Assembly: GCF_001411555.2 (NCBI RefSeq)
Contig: NC_049901.1
Coordinates: 36,590,838-36,654,837 of the forward strand
Length of the DNA: 64,000 bases
Direction: 5' to 3'
Origin: Juglans regia
Taxonomy: Eukaryota; Streptophyta; Magnoliopsida; Fagales; Juglandaceae
This document shows, piece by piece, positions 11,901 through 23,470 of the stretch (position 1 is the first letter of the stretch; the number at the start of each line of letters is the position of its first letter). The translations under genes and the position numbers were made by a program. The notes under the pieces were generated by a model that ran no database searches, was not told the origin of the DNA, and was given only the letters and a program-made list of their open reading frames with translations.

Positions 11901-13913
11901 GAAGGTCTCACTTTAAAATCTCCAAGATTAAGCAGGGTAAATTTCAGTACAAAAGCATTTGTAATGATGCAGAGGTTGAGATTACTCCAACTTGATCATG
12001 CACAACTCACCGGAGACTATGAATATCTATCCAAAGAGTTAAGGTGGCTTAGCTGGCATGGACTCCCTCTTAAGTTTATGCCAAAAACTTTTTATCTAGG
12101 ACACCTTGTTGCAATGGACTTGCGATACAGCAGTCTCAGACAAGTTTGGAAAGATCCCAAGGTATAATGTAATCTCAAGCATTAAGCAATAAGTTTCAAT
12201 GTTCTATCTGCTAATACTATGCTTTCTTTTCGTTCTTTTTTCTTCTCTTTTTTTGTTAATTTTTTTAGCAGGTGTTGGAGAAGTTGAAAATCCTAAATCT
12301 CGGTCATTCCCATTATCTGACCAAGACCCCTGAATTTTCAAGCCTGCCCAATCTTGAGAAATTAATACTCAAAGATTGTACAAGTTTGTATGAGGTTCAC
12401 CAATCTATTGGAGATCTCAATAATCTTGTTTTGGCAAATTTGAAAGATTGCAAAAGCCTAAGAAGTCTGCCAAGGAGTTTCTATAAGTTGAAGTATCTAC
12501 AAACTCTCATCCTTTCTGGTTGTTCCAGATTTGATGCTTTGGCTGATGACTTGGGGAGTATGGAGTCCTTGACTACTTTTCTTGCAGATAACACTGCTAT
12601 AAGACAAGTACCAGTTAGTATAGTGCATCTGAGGAATCTTAAACACTTATCTCTATGTGGGTGTAAAGTATCAACCTCCAAGTCATTGCCTTCACTCTTT
12701 TGGTCTTGGATATCACCAGGGAGAAGTCCCAAGTCAGTTAATCTATTGCCTGCTTCACTACAAGGCTTGAACTCACTAAAAACTTTATCTCTCCGCTATT
12801 GCAACTTGTCAGATGATGCAATTCCTAAAGATCTTGGGAGTTTATCTTCTCTACAAACTTTAGAGCTCGATGGCAATAGTTTCAGTAACCTACCATCAAC
12901 CCTTGGTGGTCTTTTGAAGCTTCAAAGCCTCAGTTTGAATTATTGCACAAACCTTCAATCACTTCCAAATTTACCAACAAGTTTAAAACAAATTTATGCA
13001 ATGAACTGCACAGCCATGGAAAGCATGCCAAACCTATCAAAGATCTCAAATATGGAAGCTTTGCATCTTACTAATTGCCACAAATTAGTCGAGATTCCTG
13101 GTTTAGATAAGCTGTTGAAGTCCTTTCGAGTCATTCACTTGGAAGGGTGCAACAATGTAACAAGTACTTTTAAGGAAAGCCTCCTACAGGTTCTCTCTCT
13201 CTCTCTCTCTCCCAAAATGCGTTTTTTTGTTTTTGTTTGAAGTATTGTTGATATGCATCATGCTCTTGATGGTATAGGAATGGGCTATGAGTGGATTTGG
13301 TGGCATTTTTGGCATGTTTCTCCCAGGCAATGATATTCCTGATTGGTTCACGTTTAAAGATGAGGGGTCCTCGATATGTTTTGAAGTGCCTTCTATTACT
13401 GACAAGAATTTGGAAGGATTGGCTATATGCGTCGTTTATTCATCATGTATTGACCAGATAGTATCTCAAGAACTCACAAGCATTACAGTTATCAATTACA
13501 CCAAGAATATAATTCAGACCAGTAGGCCGGCGACGATTGATGTAGTAATCTCCGATGAAGATCACCTATGGCAGGGCAATGTTTCTAAACGTAAGTTCAA
13601 TTTGGAGGAGGGAGACCAAGTAGAACTTATTGCTGATTTCGGGTCTGGAATCGATGTTAAGAAGATAGGTGTTAGCCCACTGTATGATGGAAAAATAATT
13701 CACTTTGACTCTACACCAAACGAGGAGGATTCCATTGTTGCTGATGATGATCATCATGAAAATGCATTCTATGATCATGTTGGGATCAAGCCTAAAAGAG
13801 GGTTTCAAGATGATACTGCAGAATCAAGCCAAGGTGGTTGGTTTGACGAGGATCGACAACCTAAACGATTGAAGTGTGAACACGATGCTGAAATGAGAAC
13901 AGATGATGAATAA
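8967..13913 (+). CDS. TIR-NBS-LRR disease resistance protein with C-terminal C-JID domain, five exons
   Basis: This is an intracellular immune receptor. The exons I infer are 8967-9451, 10344-11445, 11886-12161, 12272-13189 and 13278-13913. All have GT/AG borders and keep frame, giving 1138 residues. The start ATG lies in a strong context (GGCCATGGCC). Exon 1 is the TIR domain (about residues 10-150: DVFLSFRG, and WCLEEL with the putative NADase glutamate at about 86). Exon 2 is NB-ARC: P-loop GMSGMGKTT (217-225), kinase-2 VLVIIDGVD (about 300, where the usual second D is G), GSGSRIIITTRD, GLPIALEVLGS, and MHD at 489-491. Exons 3-4 hold the leucine-rich repeats. Exon 5 is the C-JID (post-LRR) domain followed by an acidic tail with PKRLK (1122-1126), a possible nuclear signal. 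No stop or frameshift is visible, so it is probably functional. It belongs to the large N/RUN1-like class; I assign no symbol and no pathogen specificity. Confidence 0.9.
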
Positions 13914-13920
13914 AGAAACA

Positions 13921-13926
13921 AATAAA
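13921..13926 (+). terminator. Candidate polyadenylation signal of the TNL
   Basis: AATAAA lies 8 bases after the TAA stop. Transcripts may equally end further downstream in the AT-rich DNA. Confidence 0.3.
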
Positions 13927-13951
13927 AACCCACAAAACATCCGAAGCTTAT

Positions 13952-14622
13952 TGTAATGAGAAATGATATTTGTAGTTAGAACGTGCAAGCGTCATGCAGG
14001 CCGGCTCAATGGTAAGGCAATTTAGGCCGTTGCGTCAGGCCCCATCTTATATAAGGCCCCCATAAATAAAAATGTGATTTTTTTTGAAAAATTTTTTTGA
14101 AAAAAAATCAAAACTATTTCATTAAATAAAATTTTAAATTATTTTTATAGTTTTCAATATGTGCAAGACCCTATAATACTAAATTTAATATTTAGTACAA
14201 TGATTTTTTTAATAAGTAATACAATAAGTTATTTATATTTTAAATAATTTTTTTAAGATCTTGCTAAATTGAGGCACAAAATTTTTATTGAAGCCACATT
14301 TTAAGTTGTTATAAATATAAATTCACAAAAACTGTATTTAAAGATTTTAAATAAAATCTCATTTTATTGAAAATTTTGAAAATATTTCATATAATAATTT
14401 ATATTTTATTGTATTATAATTACGAATGACACGCTTAAATTTCGCCTTAGGCCTCAACTTGTATCGAGCTGCCCCTGACGTTATGTAATCTTTTTTAAAT
14501 AGTAAGTAAATATAAAATTTATATGAAACAAATTAATTTTTTAATAATAAATCTTATTTTTTTAAAAATAAATTATACAATATTACACACTTGTTATATA
14601 TAACATTATTCTAATTGGTAAC
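13952..14622. repeat. MITE (family 2) interrupted by a hAT-type MITE
   Basis: The left part (GAGAAATGATATTTGTAG to about 13996) and the right part (14478 to about 14622, with TTTTTAATAATAAATCTT and ending ATAACATTATTCT) match the two halves of one short repeat. Other copies lie at 15150-15330, about 45940-46090 and, inverted, 56828-56947. The halves are separated by the insertion at 13997-14477. The ends are imperfectly inverted. Confidence 0.5.
13997..14477. mobile_element. Non-autonomous hAT-like MITE nested in another MITE
   Basis: The left end CAGGCCGGCTCAA and the reverse complement of the right end (CAGGGGCAGCTC) form hAT-style terminal inverted repeats. Flanking 8-mers GCGTCATG (13989-13996) and ACGTTATG (14478-14485) match at 6 of 8 positions, as an aged 8-bp hAT target duplication. 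GGCC/AGGC motifs crowd both ends and the middle is AT-rich. No coding capacity. Confidence 0.55.
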
Positions 14623-14739
14623 GACTAATTTATTTTATGATTTTTTTTTATGCTATCAAAGTCATTATACAAGCCCATATCCTCAAGGGTTCAAAAAACG
14701 ATGAGTTTACATATGCTTACCGAGTAATTATTAAGTAAG

Positions 14740-14892
14740 ATCGTTAAAGAAAAATTTTATTTACAGTTATTTTTCTTATTTCTTACGCATTATATTAATA
14801 TAATTGATTATATTATTTTTTTAATATAAAATAATTATTTTAATCAATCACATCAATAAAATACATAAAAATAATTATATATAACATAACTC
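14740..14892. repeat. Fold-back MITE
   Basis: The two halves are inverted: TTATTTTTCTTATTTCTTA on the left pairs with the reverse complement of ATACATAAAAATAATTATA on the right, and the centre contains AATTGATTAT against AATCAATCAC. The element is AT-rich and has no frame. Confidence 0.45.
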
Positions 14893-15149
14893 CTTCACAA
14901 ATATGAGTACTTCCAAATCTACTATTAATGCAAGAAAGGCTTGTGTGCTGTATTTCTATCCCCAATTTGACCTCACATTTGTATTAAAATTATTGGGCCA
15001 GCCACTACTATTAACCACACATTTTAGCATGCTTAAAATCAATGGTTCATAATTGTTCGACTTTTTGAACAGTTCAATTTGAACAGTTCAATCGCGTCAG
15101 ACAAGGTTTTTGATACTTTGGAGCTTGTGTTTTGAGTTTCTATTCTCAT

Positions 15150-15330
15150 CGTAAGAAATAATATTTATAATCGTAAATATATAAATATTATATAATTATT
15201 TTAAAAAAAATAAATAAATATAAGATGTATATAAAAAGAAATTAATTTTTTAAATATGAATCTCAGTCTTTTTCAAAATGACTGCATGGTATTTTTACAT
15301 TTTACTACTATATATAGTATTACTTTTTTT
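15150..15330. repeat. MITE family 2, second copy
   Basis: It shares the order AGAAATAATATTTATAATCG, TTAATTTTTTAAATATGAATC and CTGCATGGTATTTTTACA with the copy around 13952-14622. It is diverged and carries no insertion. Confidence 0.4.
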
Positions 15331-15769
15331 ATCTTGAAAATCAACTGTGTTCTACTTTTTGAACAAGGGTGGCTCTACTGCCACCATTGGGGCTCTAGTG
15401 TATTTTAATTTTTTTTTTTTTTACTTTTTATTCACATATATTTTTTTTACTTTTTTAAATATTTTTTAAAAAAATAAAAAATTTAAAACATTATTAAAAA
15501 AAACTTCTTTAATCATTAAGTAACAAAAAAAATTAAAATTAAAAATCCTAGTGGGGAAAGAGCAGCATTTTCCTTTGAATAGTTCAATCACATCAGACTG
15601 GCAATTTTTTGGTACTTTTTTAACAATCTAATCTGCATCAAACAAGTAGCTTTTTGAATTGTCTAGTTCAGCTAGCAAATCTGATGTTGTATCTTCTCGT
15701 CATCCCGATATCAGATTTTTCAACTTCTCCAACCACTTCTAAACTCCTGCTCTCTACCTTGTGACCATC
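15331..15769. other. Non-coding; repeated TTTTTGAA / AGTTCAAT motifs
   Basis: No frame is open. A block of the form TTTTTGAAC...GTTCAATC(A/G)C(A/G)TCAGAC occurs at about 15061-15105 and again at 15575-15600, with a weaker copy near 15650. This suggests a diverged repeat. Confidence 0.3.
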
Positions 15770-17350
15770 GTCCACCATGAACCAATCGATTTCAAGTAAG
15801 CCTCTCTCTCTCTCTCTCTCTCACAATCAAAATCTGCTACCCTTGTTTACAAAGCTACCGCAACCACCATCACTAATCCACCGTGCGAAGCCACCTCCCA
15901 TGGGACTAGCAACCTTAAGGACCCTATGCAAAAGATCTCTCTATGGAGCTCACCTAGAGGCGAGAACTTTCCCTATATTCAATGCTTGCCTGAAGGTGAG
16001 CATATTGCTTTCCATGATGAGCGTAGTGGGAGTAAAATTGCGAAACATTCTTGCTCCCGCGGTTCTTGCTTGGTGGCGAGCACTTTGGACCTCAAGATGC
16101 TCACCTAGTTTCGAGCAATTTTTCTCTTTCCAAATGCTTGCTTGTGTGGGGAGCAATATTGATCTTCTTGGTGCTCGCCTCGTCGCACCCTTGGAGGGTG
16201 AACACTTTTCTCTCCTTGGTGCTCGCTCGAGGACGAGCACATTGCCTCTGGTACTAATATGTTGGCTTTCCACAATGGTCTCCTAGGGGTGAGAACTTTT
16301 TCTTTTTAGTGCTCACCTATGGGCAAGCACTTTAGCTCTCCCGATTCTCGCCTGATGGGTGAGTACTTGGCTCTTCGCAGTGCTCACATGATGGGGGACA
16401 AGCTTGTTTACTCGCATGTGTGCTCCTTTGCCACCGGCGGTAGGGAGGGTGAGTGGAAGCGCTTGCCCCCGTAGTGAGCATCATGGAAAGGCAAAGTACT
16501 TCCCCTAGATGAGCATCGAAGAGAGTAAAAATACTCACCAAATTAGTGAGCACGATAGGAGAAAAAGTGCTCGCCAAGCAATTCCAGTCTCGCGATCTTT
16601 GCATTAGTGGTGAGCACTTTGGATCTAGCGATACTCACCTAGTTTCAAGCAATTTTGCTCTTCCAGACGCTCGCTTATTTGGGGAGCAATGTTGGTCTTC
16701 TTGGTACTCGCTTGCTTTGGGAGCAACTTTTGTCTTCCTGGTGCTCACCTCCTAGCTCCCCCAAGGGAGAAGCACTTTTCTCTCCCTGGTGCTCGCCCAA
16801 TGGCTAGCACTTTGCCTCCCGTGGAGCTCGCTTCAGGTGCGAACATTTTGACTCTTCTCAGTGCTCTCCTAGCTCTCACTTGATGGGCGAGAAGTTGGCT
16901 CTCATTAGTGCTCACGTGATGGGCAAGCACTTTGGATCTCAAGATGCTTACCAAGTTTCAAGTAATTTTGCTCTTCCAAGTGCTCGCCTGCATGGGGAGC
17001 AATTTTCCTCTTCCCTGCCTAGTGCTCACCTCATGACTCCCATGTGTGGCTAGCACTTTTCTCAGTTTGGTGAGAGCACTTTAACTCTCCTTGGTGCTTC
17101 CTCCAAGCAATAAGCACTTAGATGAACAATGTTGATTGCCCCTTAGAAAGCGTTTCCACACGAGTAATCGTGCTAGCCACTTGGCACGGGTGATCGTCAC
17201 GGAGACCAAGTGTGCTTGCTGCCAATTGAGCACCCAAGTGAGCAAATGTTCTCCCCACCAGACGAGCATCGAGGCAAACAAAGATTCTCGCCCTCATGTG
17301 AGCATTGTGGAAAGCATAGTACTTACCACCTTGAACATTGGGACATCAAG
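15770..17350. repeat. Degenerate array of GAGCAC...GTGCTC palindromic units
   Basis: Across about 1.5 kb, short blocks alternate between the forms GGNGAGCACTTTGGCTCT and TGGTGCTCGCCT, which are inverse of each other, at irregular steps of about 35-60 bp. A longer block is repeated at 16070, 16610 and 16921 (GAGCACTTTGGATCT, then GCTCACCTAGTTTC, AGCAATTTTGCTCTTCC, TGGGGAGCAAT), so there is higher-order duplication. The array starts after a CT-rich leader with an ATG (15777) and a CTCTCT run. Overlapping frames on both strands (up to 169 codons) are side effects of the repeat, not genes. Confidence 0.6.
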
Positions 17351-17690
17351 GTGGTGAGTACTATGTGACATCAAAGTTACTTAAACTCATTGGTCTATTC
17401 TAACCTATATGGCCTACTAATAACAACACTCGTATACTAGCAACCTATAATCATATATATTCCTTATCCTATATGTTAGTGAATCCTTGGCAAACTTAAA
17501 ATGAATTATTTCTCTTTGGAATTAAAAGCAAGTCTTTGTAGTTTACTCTTTTGTACTAATTTCATTATTCATTTTGGATTTATTGTTTTTTTATTTTTTA
17601 TTTAATTTAGTAGGGTTTGCACTTTTTCAAAATCGGTACCTATTGTTCCAAAACTTAGAACTAGCACCTATGACGATGGTCAAGTTTCAA
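17351..17690. other. Non-coding; no gene seen
   Basis: Ordinary AT-rich DNA lies between the palindrome array and the copia element. Confidence 0.4.
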
Positions 17691-17695
17691 AATAA

Positions 17696-18059
17696 TGTTG
17701 TATTTATTTGTAAATAGTGAAGTAACATTAACATTTAGTCATTAGGTCTATAATGGGATAGACAATTTTAATAGACACATATGGAGGCCCCTACTCTCAC
17801 CCCACTTAAAATAGAACTAGCTCATTGAGTTCTATTGTCTTCTTGCTCTTTATCTCCTCTCTCTTAGGGTAAGAAGAAAAATCAAAGAAAATGGGTAGAA
17901 AGTAGTTCTTTCCTTAGCAAGAAATTTTTCCTCTCTTTTGCAGGAACCTTAAAGCTCCATTGAAAATCCATCACAAGCTATTGGAGGTATGAACTCTCAA
18001 TTTTATTGAACACATACTTTGATTATGGGAAGAGATTATCACATCTTGTGATTCTAACA
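17696..18059 (+). repeat. 5' LTR of the copia element
   Basis: It begins TGTTGTATTTATTTG and ends GATTCTAACA (TG...CA). It contains a CT-rich tract followed by GGTAAGAAG and is directly followed by the primer binding site. It matches the 3' LTR over its whole length. Confidence 0.92.
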
Positions 18060-18061
18060 AT

Positions 18062-18073
18062 TGGTATCAGAGC
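18062..18073 (+). promoter_or_regulatory. Primer binding site (tRNA-iMet)
   Basis: TGGTATCAGAGC, complementary to the 3' end of plant initiator methionine tRNA, begins 2 bases after the LTR. It primes minus-strand DNA synthesis. Confidence 0.92.
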
Positions 18074-19035
18074 CACCTTCTTATTTTTCATGGCTGTATT
18101 CCTTTTTTTTTTTTTTTTTATTCCCTGTTGCGATTTGTGATTTGCTGTTTCGAGGAGAAATGCATCAATCTTCAATAGTCCATACTTGCCTCCGTTATCG
18201 AAAAGCTTCCGTTTTTCTATTTGGATCTTTGTCTACATTTGGGTGGAGATTTCTTCAAGGCATTTTGTAAATCACTACTTTCTATTTCACATGAGGCGAT
18301 TTTTCATTGGATATTTTTTTTTAACAAACCGTTTACTTTTTTTTTTTTTGACAAATCGTTTACTATATCACCTGCATGCAGTTTCATTGCTGACAATCCA
18401 ATTCTGGTCAAACTTTTGGTTTGATTCAACTTTTAACAATTTATACCCATTTAACCATTTGTTATCTGATTAGGTGATTGCTATACCCCAAAGTTTATGG
18501 TCTTGATTAATAATTAGTTGTTTTGATACAATCTTGTATTGCAAAATTTCTCATTTTATGTGTTTATGAGTTTTGTGATATTGCTCCATATTTGTTAATG
18601 GAGAAAAGAAATGAATAATCTCTTTTAAGCTAAATAGATATTTTGTTCATGTGGGTTGTGTCATTTCATTGTAATACTGATGGTTTGGAGTGGCTATGTG
18701 CCCAGCTCTCATGGGACTACTCATGATAAATCATCAGACTTGTCATATTGATCATGCTTCCGCTTAATGAAATTATACTAAGATCCATATGGATAATGAA
18801 TTTGCCCCGTTAACAAATCATTATTTGGTTGGATGCTTAGGATAATAAAGATAATAGTTAAATGCTTGGCACTTGGAGGCCTAGTCCTATCCTCTCGGTA
18901 GCAGGTCATTTTAAGTCCTTGTATTTAATTATTTTACTTTGTCATGCGTAAGAGCCTTTTATATATCTTGGGCTCTAGTATAGTGCATACGAGGTTATTT
19001 TGAATAAGACTTTAGCATTGATATAAGATTGCCTA
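18074..19035 (+). other. Untranslated leader of the copia element
   Basis: About 960 bp lie between the primer site and the first gag-like frame, with T-runs at 18107-18119 and 18339-18350. The short frames here have no family resemblance. Confidence 0.5.
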
Positions 19036-20120
19036 ATGGAGACATTTATGGTGCATGTATCTTGTTCCACATGCATAATAAATTTTGTTATTTTCTCCTC
19101 AGCTTATGGCCATGCAACTCTGTCTCTCTCTTTGTCTACCATCAAGAGTCTATCAAGAACCAACTATGAGGATTGGTATGAGTCTCTCACTATTAATTTG
19201 GCTATCATGAATTTGGATTTGGCTTTAAGGGTCAATGTGCCTGTTGAGCCCACTAGTGAAAATTCTGCAGATGAAAAGGCTCGTTATGAGTAGTAGGTGC
19301 ATTCTAATAAGACTTGTCTCATGATTATGAAATATACTATTAACAAGTCTATCAGGCAGATCATAGCTAATACAGATAGTGCTAAAGAATATCTTAACAC
19401 CGTTGGGAAGAAATTTACTAAGTTTGATAAGGCAGAAAAGGGAACTCTGATGAAACTTCTTACTACCACAACCTATGATGGGGTTAGTGGTGTCTAAGAG
19501 CATATCATGAAGCTAAGGAATGAAAGTTGAGTTAGCATATAGCTTTCTTGTATGGCAAGTACTTGAATCTTTGCCACCTTAGTTTGATGCACTCAAGACC
19601 ACTTATAATGCTTAGAAAGATGAATGGAGCTTGAGTGAAATGACTGCTATTGTAAATCACGAAAAGGAGATGATAAAAAGGGTCAAGTCTCATGCAGCTT
19701 TCATGGTAACTGTTGATAAAGGGAAGAATAAGAAGTTCTTCAAGGGTAATAGCAGCAACTCCCGCAAGATGATGAAATCTAGAAAGCCTCATCAACAAGC
19801 TAGTGTGAGTGTTCCAAATGGGCCTAAGAATGAATGTTTTAAGGGAAAATTTAACTTCTATCATTTGTTTGGGCACAAGAAGGTTGATTGTAGGAAATTT
19901 AAGACTTGGTTAGACAAGAAAGGTACACGTTTGCTACAAGTATGCTTTGAGTCTAATCCAGTTGATGTGTCTTCTAATACTTGGTACCTAGATATTGGTG
20001 CAGCCATTCATACTACAAATTCTTTGCAAGAATTAAGGAACTGCAGAAAACCAATTGATGCAGAGTTAGTAGTAAATATGGGTAATAGAGTGAAGGTAAA
20101 GTTGAACATATTGGTATAGT
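19036..20120 (+). pseudogene. Copia gag and protease remnant
   Basis: The gag similarity begins with LSRTNYEDWYESLTINLAIM, the N-terminal motif of plant copia capsid proteins. It is broken by stops at about 19291-19296 and 19495 and continues at 19631-20119 in KGKNKKFFKGN. The zinc knuckle (CFKGKFNFYHLFGHKKVDC) has lost its second cysteine. Protease follows as TWYLDIGAAIHTT, where the catalytic D-S/T-G is changed to DIG. The product would have formed the particle shell and cut the polyprotein; this copy does neither. Confidence 0.8.
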
Positions 20121-20148
20121 CAGACTTATTTTAGCTTCTAAGTATGTT

Positions 20149-21100
20149 TTGAACTTGTCTGATACTGCTTTTATACCTTCCATAAGAAGAAATCTTATCT
20201 TGGTTTCTATTTTGGACAAATGTGGATATGTTTTTCATTTTGGAAATGGAAATGCTACAATCTTTTATGACTCAGCTATGGTTAGTACTGCTACTTTATA
20301 TGATGGTTTATATAAAATTGATTTACTTCCTACTTTAGATCCTACTTCTTCTAGTGTCTCTGTTGTGAATGTTGTAGTTGGTTCTAAACGTACTAGATCC
20401 AATGAAAACTCTTTCATATTATGGCACAAAAGGTTGGATCATATTTTTAGAGAAAGAATGAAGATATTGATTAAAGATGACATTCTAAATTATTTGAATT
20501 TTTTTGATTTTGAAATTTGTGTTGCTTGTATCAAATGGAAGCTTCCAACGAAGACCTAAAAGTAAAAGACTAGCATAAGTATGGATATTCTAGATTTAAT
20601 CTATACTGATATTTGTAGTCTCATTTCACTTACCGCTTTGGAAAATTATAGATACTTCGTTACCTTTGTTGATAATTATTCTCGCTATGGTTATATCAAG
20701 CTCATTCGAGAAAAATCACTCATTGGAAGCTTTTAAGCCTTTCAAGACTGTTGTGGAACTCTAAAAAATAAGAAAATCAAAATGGTAAGATGAGATAGAT
20801 GAGGTGAGTTTTATGGGAGATATGATGAAACTAATAGAAATCTTGGATCTTTTGCTAGATTTCTCGAGGCATGTGGTATTGATGCTTAGTACATAATACC
20901 TGAAACTCTTGCACATAATGATATTGCAGAAATAAGAAATTATACTCTTATGGATATGGTGCGGTGTATGCTTAGTTATTCCACTTTGCCTGAATTCTTG
21001 TGGGGTGAGGCTTTGAAAACTGTTGCATATATTTTGAATCAAGTACCAAGTAAGTTGGTTCCTAAAACTCCTTATGAGTTATGATCAAGTAAGAGGTCTA
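20149..21100 (+). pseudogene. Copia integrase remnant
   Basis: The zinc-binding HHCC region is visible (LWHKRLDHI ... CVACIKWKLPTKT at about 20420-20558). The catalytic core follows at 20581-21080, with YRYFVTFVDNYSRYGYIKLI and, further on, ARFLEACGIDA then a stop in place of Q, then [12 protein letters not shown] carrying the catalytic glutamate. At least four stops interrupt the core. The region would have encoded the enzyme that inserts the cDNA. Confidence 0.8.
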
Positions 21101-21169
21101 GTTTGCATCATTTCCGTGTTTGGGATTGTAAAGCGAAAATAAGGCCATATAATCCTCAATAGAAGAAAC

Positions 21170-21612
21170 TTGATTCTAAGACCATTACTGGTTATTTTGT
21201 TGGCTATTGTGTGGGATCAAGATGTTTTAGATTCTATTGCCTTTCAAATGTTACTAGAGTTATTGAATCTGATCGAGCCATTTTCTTTGAGGATGTTAGT
21301 GACAGTGGGAGTTTCGCACCACGTGAAGTTGTATTTAGCGAGGAGTGTGTTGCTATACTTGTTCAGGTTACTCCTTCATCCGTGGTTGCACCACCATTGA
21401 CAGAGGGAACCAATACTATTGTCCAAGACCCTGTCGTTGACACTATAGTTGATGTTGATGTGGTGAATAATGATATTGTTTTGAGGAGGTCACAGAGAAT
21501 TCGTAGATCAACAATTTCAAATGATTATATTATCTATTTGCAGGAGTATGAGTTTAATATTGGTATGTTTCTTGATTCAGGCTCTTTTAAAGAAACCATT
21601 GATAGTCCTTAA
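21170..21612 (+). pseudogene. Copia linker between integrase and reverse transcriptase
   Basis: The frame at 21211-21612 contains VTRVIESDRAIFFED and VLRRSQRIRRS, which match the region of copia polyproteins between integrase and reverse transcriptase. It is uninterrupted over 133 codons and ends in a stop just before the reverse transcriptase begins. Confidence 0.7.
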
Positions 21613-21624
21613 TCTTCATGTTGG

Positions 21625-22427
21625 ATGGAAGCTATGCATGATGAGATGACATCGACGTGTCAAAACGGTGTATAGAACTTAGTTGAACTACCATGTGGCT
21701 ATAGGCCAATTGGTTGCAAATAGATTTTTAAGACCAAATATAATTTTGAAGGTCAGGTAAAAATGTATAAGGCTAGGCTTGTTGCTAAGGGATTTAACTA
21801 AAGAGAATGCATTGATTATAAGAACACTTTCTTGCTTATTTCTACCAAGTACTCTTTTCGGATTATCATGACTTTGGTGGCTCTTTTTTTATCTCGAGCT
21901 GCATAATGGATGTCAAAACAACTTTTCCTAATAGACATCTGTTTGAGGATGTGTACATGATGCAACCAGATGATTTTCAAGTGGAAGAAAAGTAACACAT
22001 GGTGTGTAAGCTTAACCAGTCCATTTATGGGCTTAAGCAGACATCGAGACAATGGTACCTAAAGTTTGATGAGATTGTTACCTCTTGTGGTTTCAAGGAG
22101 AATCTTGTTGATGAATGCATATATTTGAGGGTCAATGGGAGTAAGTATATCTTTCTTGTTCTTTATGTTGATGATATATTACTCGCCGCAAATGATATTG
22201 AGCTTTTGTTTGAGACGAAATGCATGTTGTCATCTCATTTTGATATAAAGAATCTTGGCGAAGCCTCTTATGTTTTGGGCATCCAGATTCTTCATGACAG
22301 ATCTAGAGGCTTTCTTAGATTGTCTCAGAAAACCTACATTGATCGAGTTCTAAGTAGATTTAATATGCATTCTTGTTCTCATGGAAAAGCACCTATTGTA
22401 AAAGGTGATAAATTTTCTAAGTCTTAA
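21625..22427 (+). pseudogene. Copia reverse transcriptase remnant
   Basis: Similarity starts near 21625 (WMEAMHDEMTS) and runs through CGYRPIGCK, KARLVAKGFN, KLNQSIYGLKQ and FLVLYVDDILLAAND, with the catalytic YVDD intact at about 22165. Stops and a frameshift lie at 21676, 21720, 21801 and around 21905-21995. The last 142 codons (21999-22427) are open. The enzyme would have copied element RNA into DNA. Confidence 0.88.
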
Positions 22428-22429
22428 TG

Positions 22430-23156
22430 CCCTTAGGATGATAGTGAAAGGACTCAAATGCAAACGATTCTCTATTCATCGGTTGTGGGTAGTTTGATGA
22501 AAGCTCAAGTATGTACATGACATGATATTGCTTATGTTGTTAGTGTACTTTAAAGATACTTTAAGTGAACCTAGTTTGGCTCACTAGAAAACTGCAAAGA
22601 AAGTACTTAGGTATTTGCAAGTTACTAAAGATCTAGTGCTTACATATCGGCAATCTAACATTCTTCATGTAGTTAGATATTCTGATGCGATTTTACGGGT
22701 TATTTAGATGACAGGAGATCCATTTCTGGTTATCTTTTTATGATGGCATGAGGAGCTATTTCTTGGAAAAGTGTCAAACAGACACTTATAGCTTCCTCTA
22801 CAATGAAGGCAGAGTATATAGCTTGTTATGAGGCAACATGTCAGGCTATATGGTTGCATAAATTTATCTTGGAGTTAGGTATTGTGAACATCATTTCGAG
22901 GCCGCTGAAGATATTTTGTAACAAATCTGCAGCAGTTTCTTTCTCTCAAAACACTAGGAGCTCTTCTTGCTTCAAGCATATTGATATTAAGTATTTGTTT
23001 GTTAGAGACAAAATAGTCGAGTCTTATGTTTGTGTTGAGCATATTTCCACAGAGCGTATGTTAGCTGACCTACTAACTAAAGGTTTAGCTCCAAAATTGT
23101 TTCAGGAGCATGTGACTAATTTGGGATTGTTAGAGTCTTATGTTGTATTTAGTTAA
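22430..23156 (+). pseudogene. Copia RNase H remnant
   Basis: After a broken stretch (22440-22800, with SDADF-like and SGYLF motifs) the frame 22803-23156 encodes KAEYIACYEATCQAIWLHKF, a switch of CNKSAAVSFSQN for the usual CDNxAA, KHIDIKYLFVRDKI and ADLLTKGLAPKLFQEHV. It ends at the natural polyprotein terminus. The first acidic residues of the active site lie in the broken part. Confidence 0.85.
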
Positions 23157-23238
23157 TGTGAGTTATGTGATCATTGGCTGTTTGACTATATTGTTTATAC
23201 TCATTCTATTTTAAATATAGCAATGTCAAAGAATGTCT

Positions 23239-23470
23239 GAGTCATGCGCATTTTGGACAAGGTGATTGTTTATGTAATGAGACATTATGTTTGGTCTCAT
23301 GCCTAAGTCACGCGCATTCTAGACAAGGCGTACTTTATGTATTGAGACATTTCGACTAGTCTCGTGCTTGAGTCACGTGCATTAGGGACAAGGCGTATTA
23401 CTTATAAAAGACAATCTGTTTTAGTTTATGCCTGAGTCAGGTGGTTGTGAGTATAAGTTTGGTGTCATAT
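23239..23470 (+). repeat. Tandem repeat (about 65 bp) in the 3' untranslated part of the copia element
   Basis: GAGTCATGCGCAT begins at 23239 and related starts follow at 23305, 23370 and 23434, spaced 66, 65 and 64 bp. Each is followed by a GGACAAGG(T/C)G block and ATGAGACAT. Two further GGACAAGGC / GAACAAGGC copies occur near 23515 and 23710 without regular spacing. No frame is open across it. Confidence 0.65.

Noticed and set aside
15777..16286. 169-codon frame with a leader-like start
   Set aside because: From about codon 50 it runs through the GAGCAC/GTGCTC repeat array; the minus strand is equally open there.
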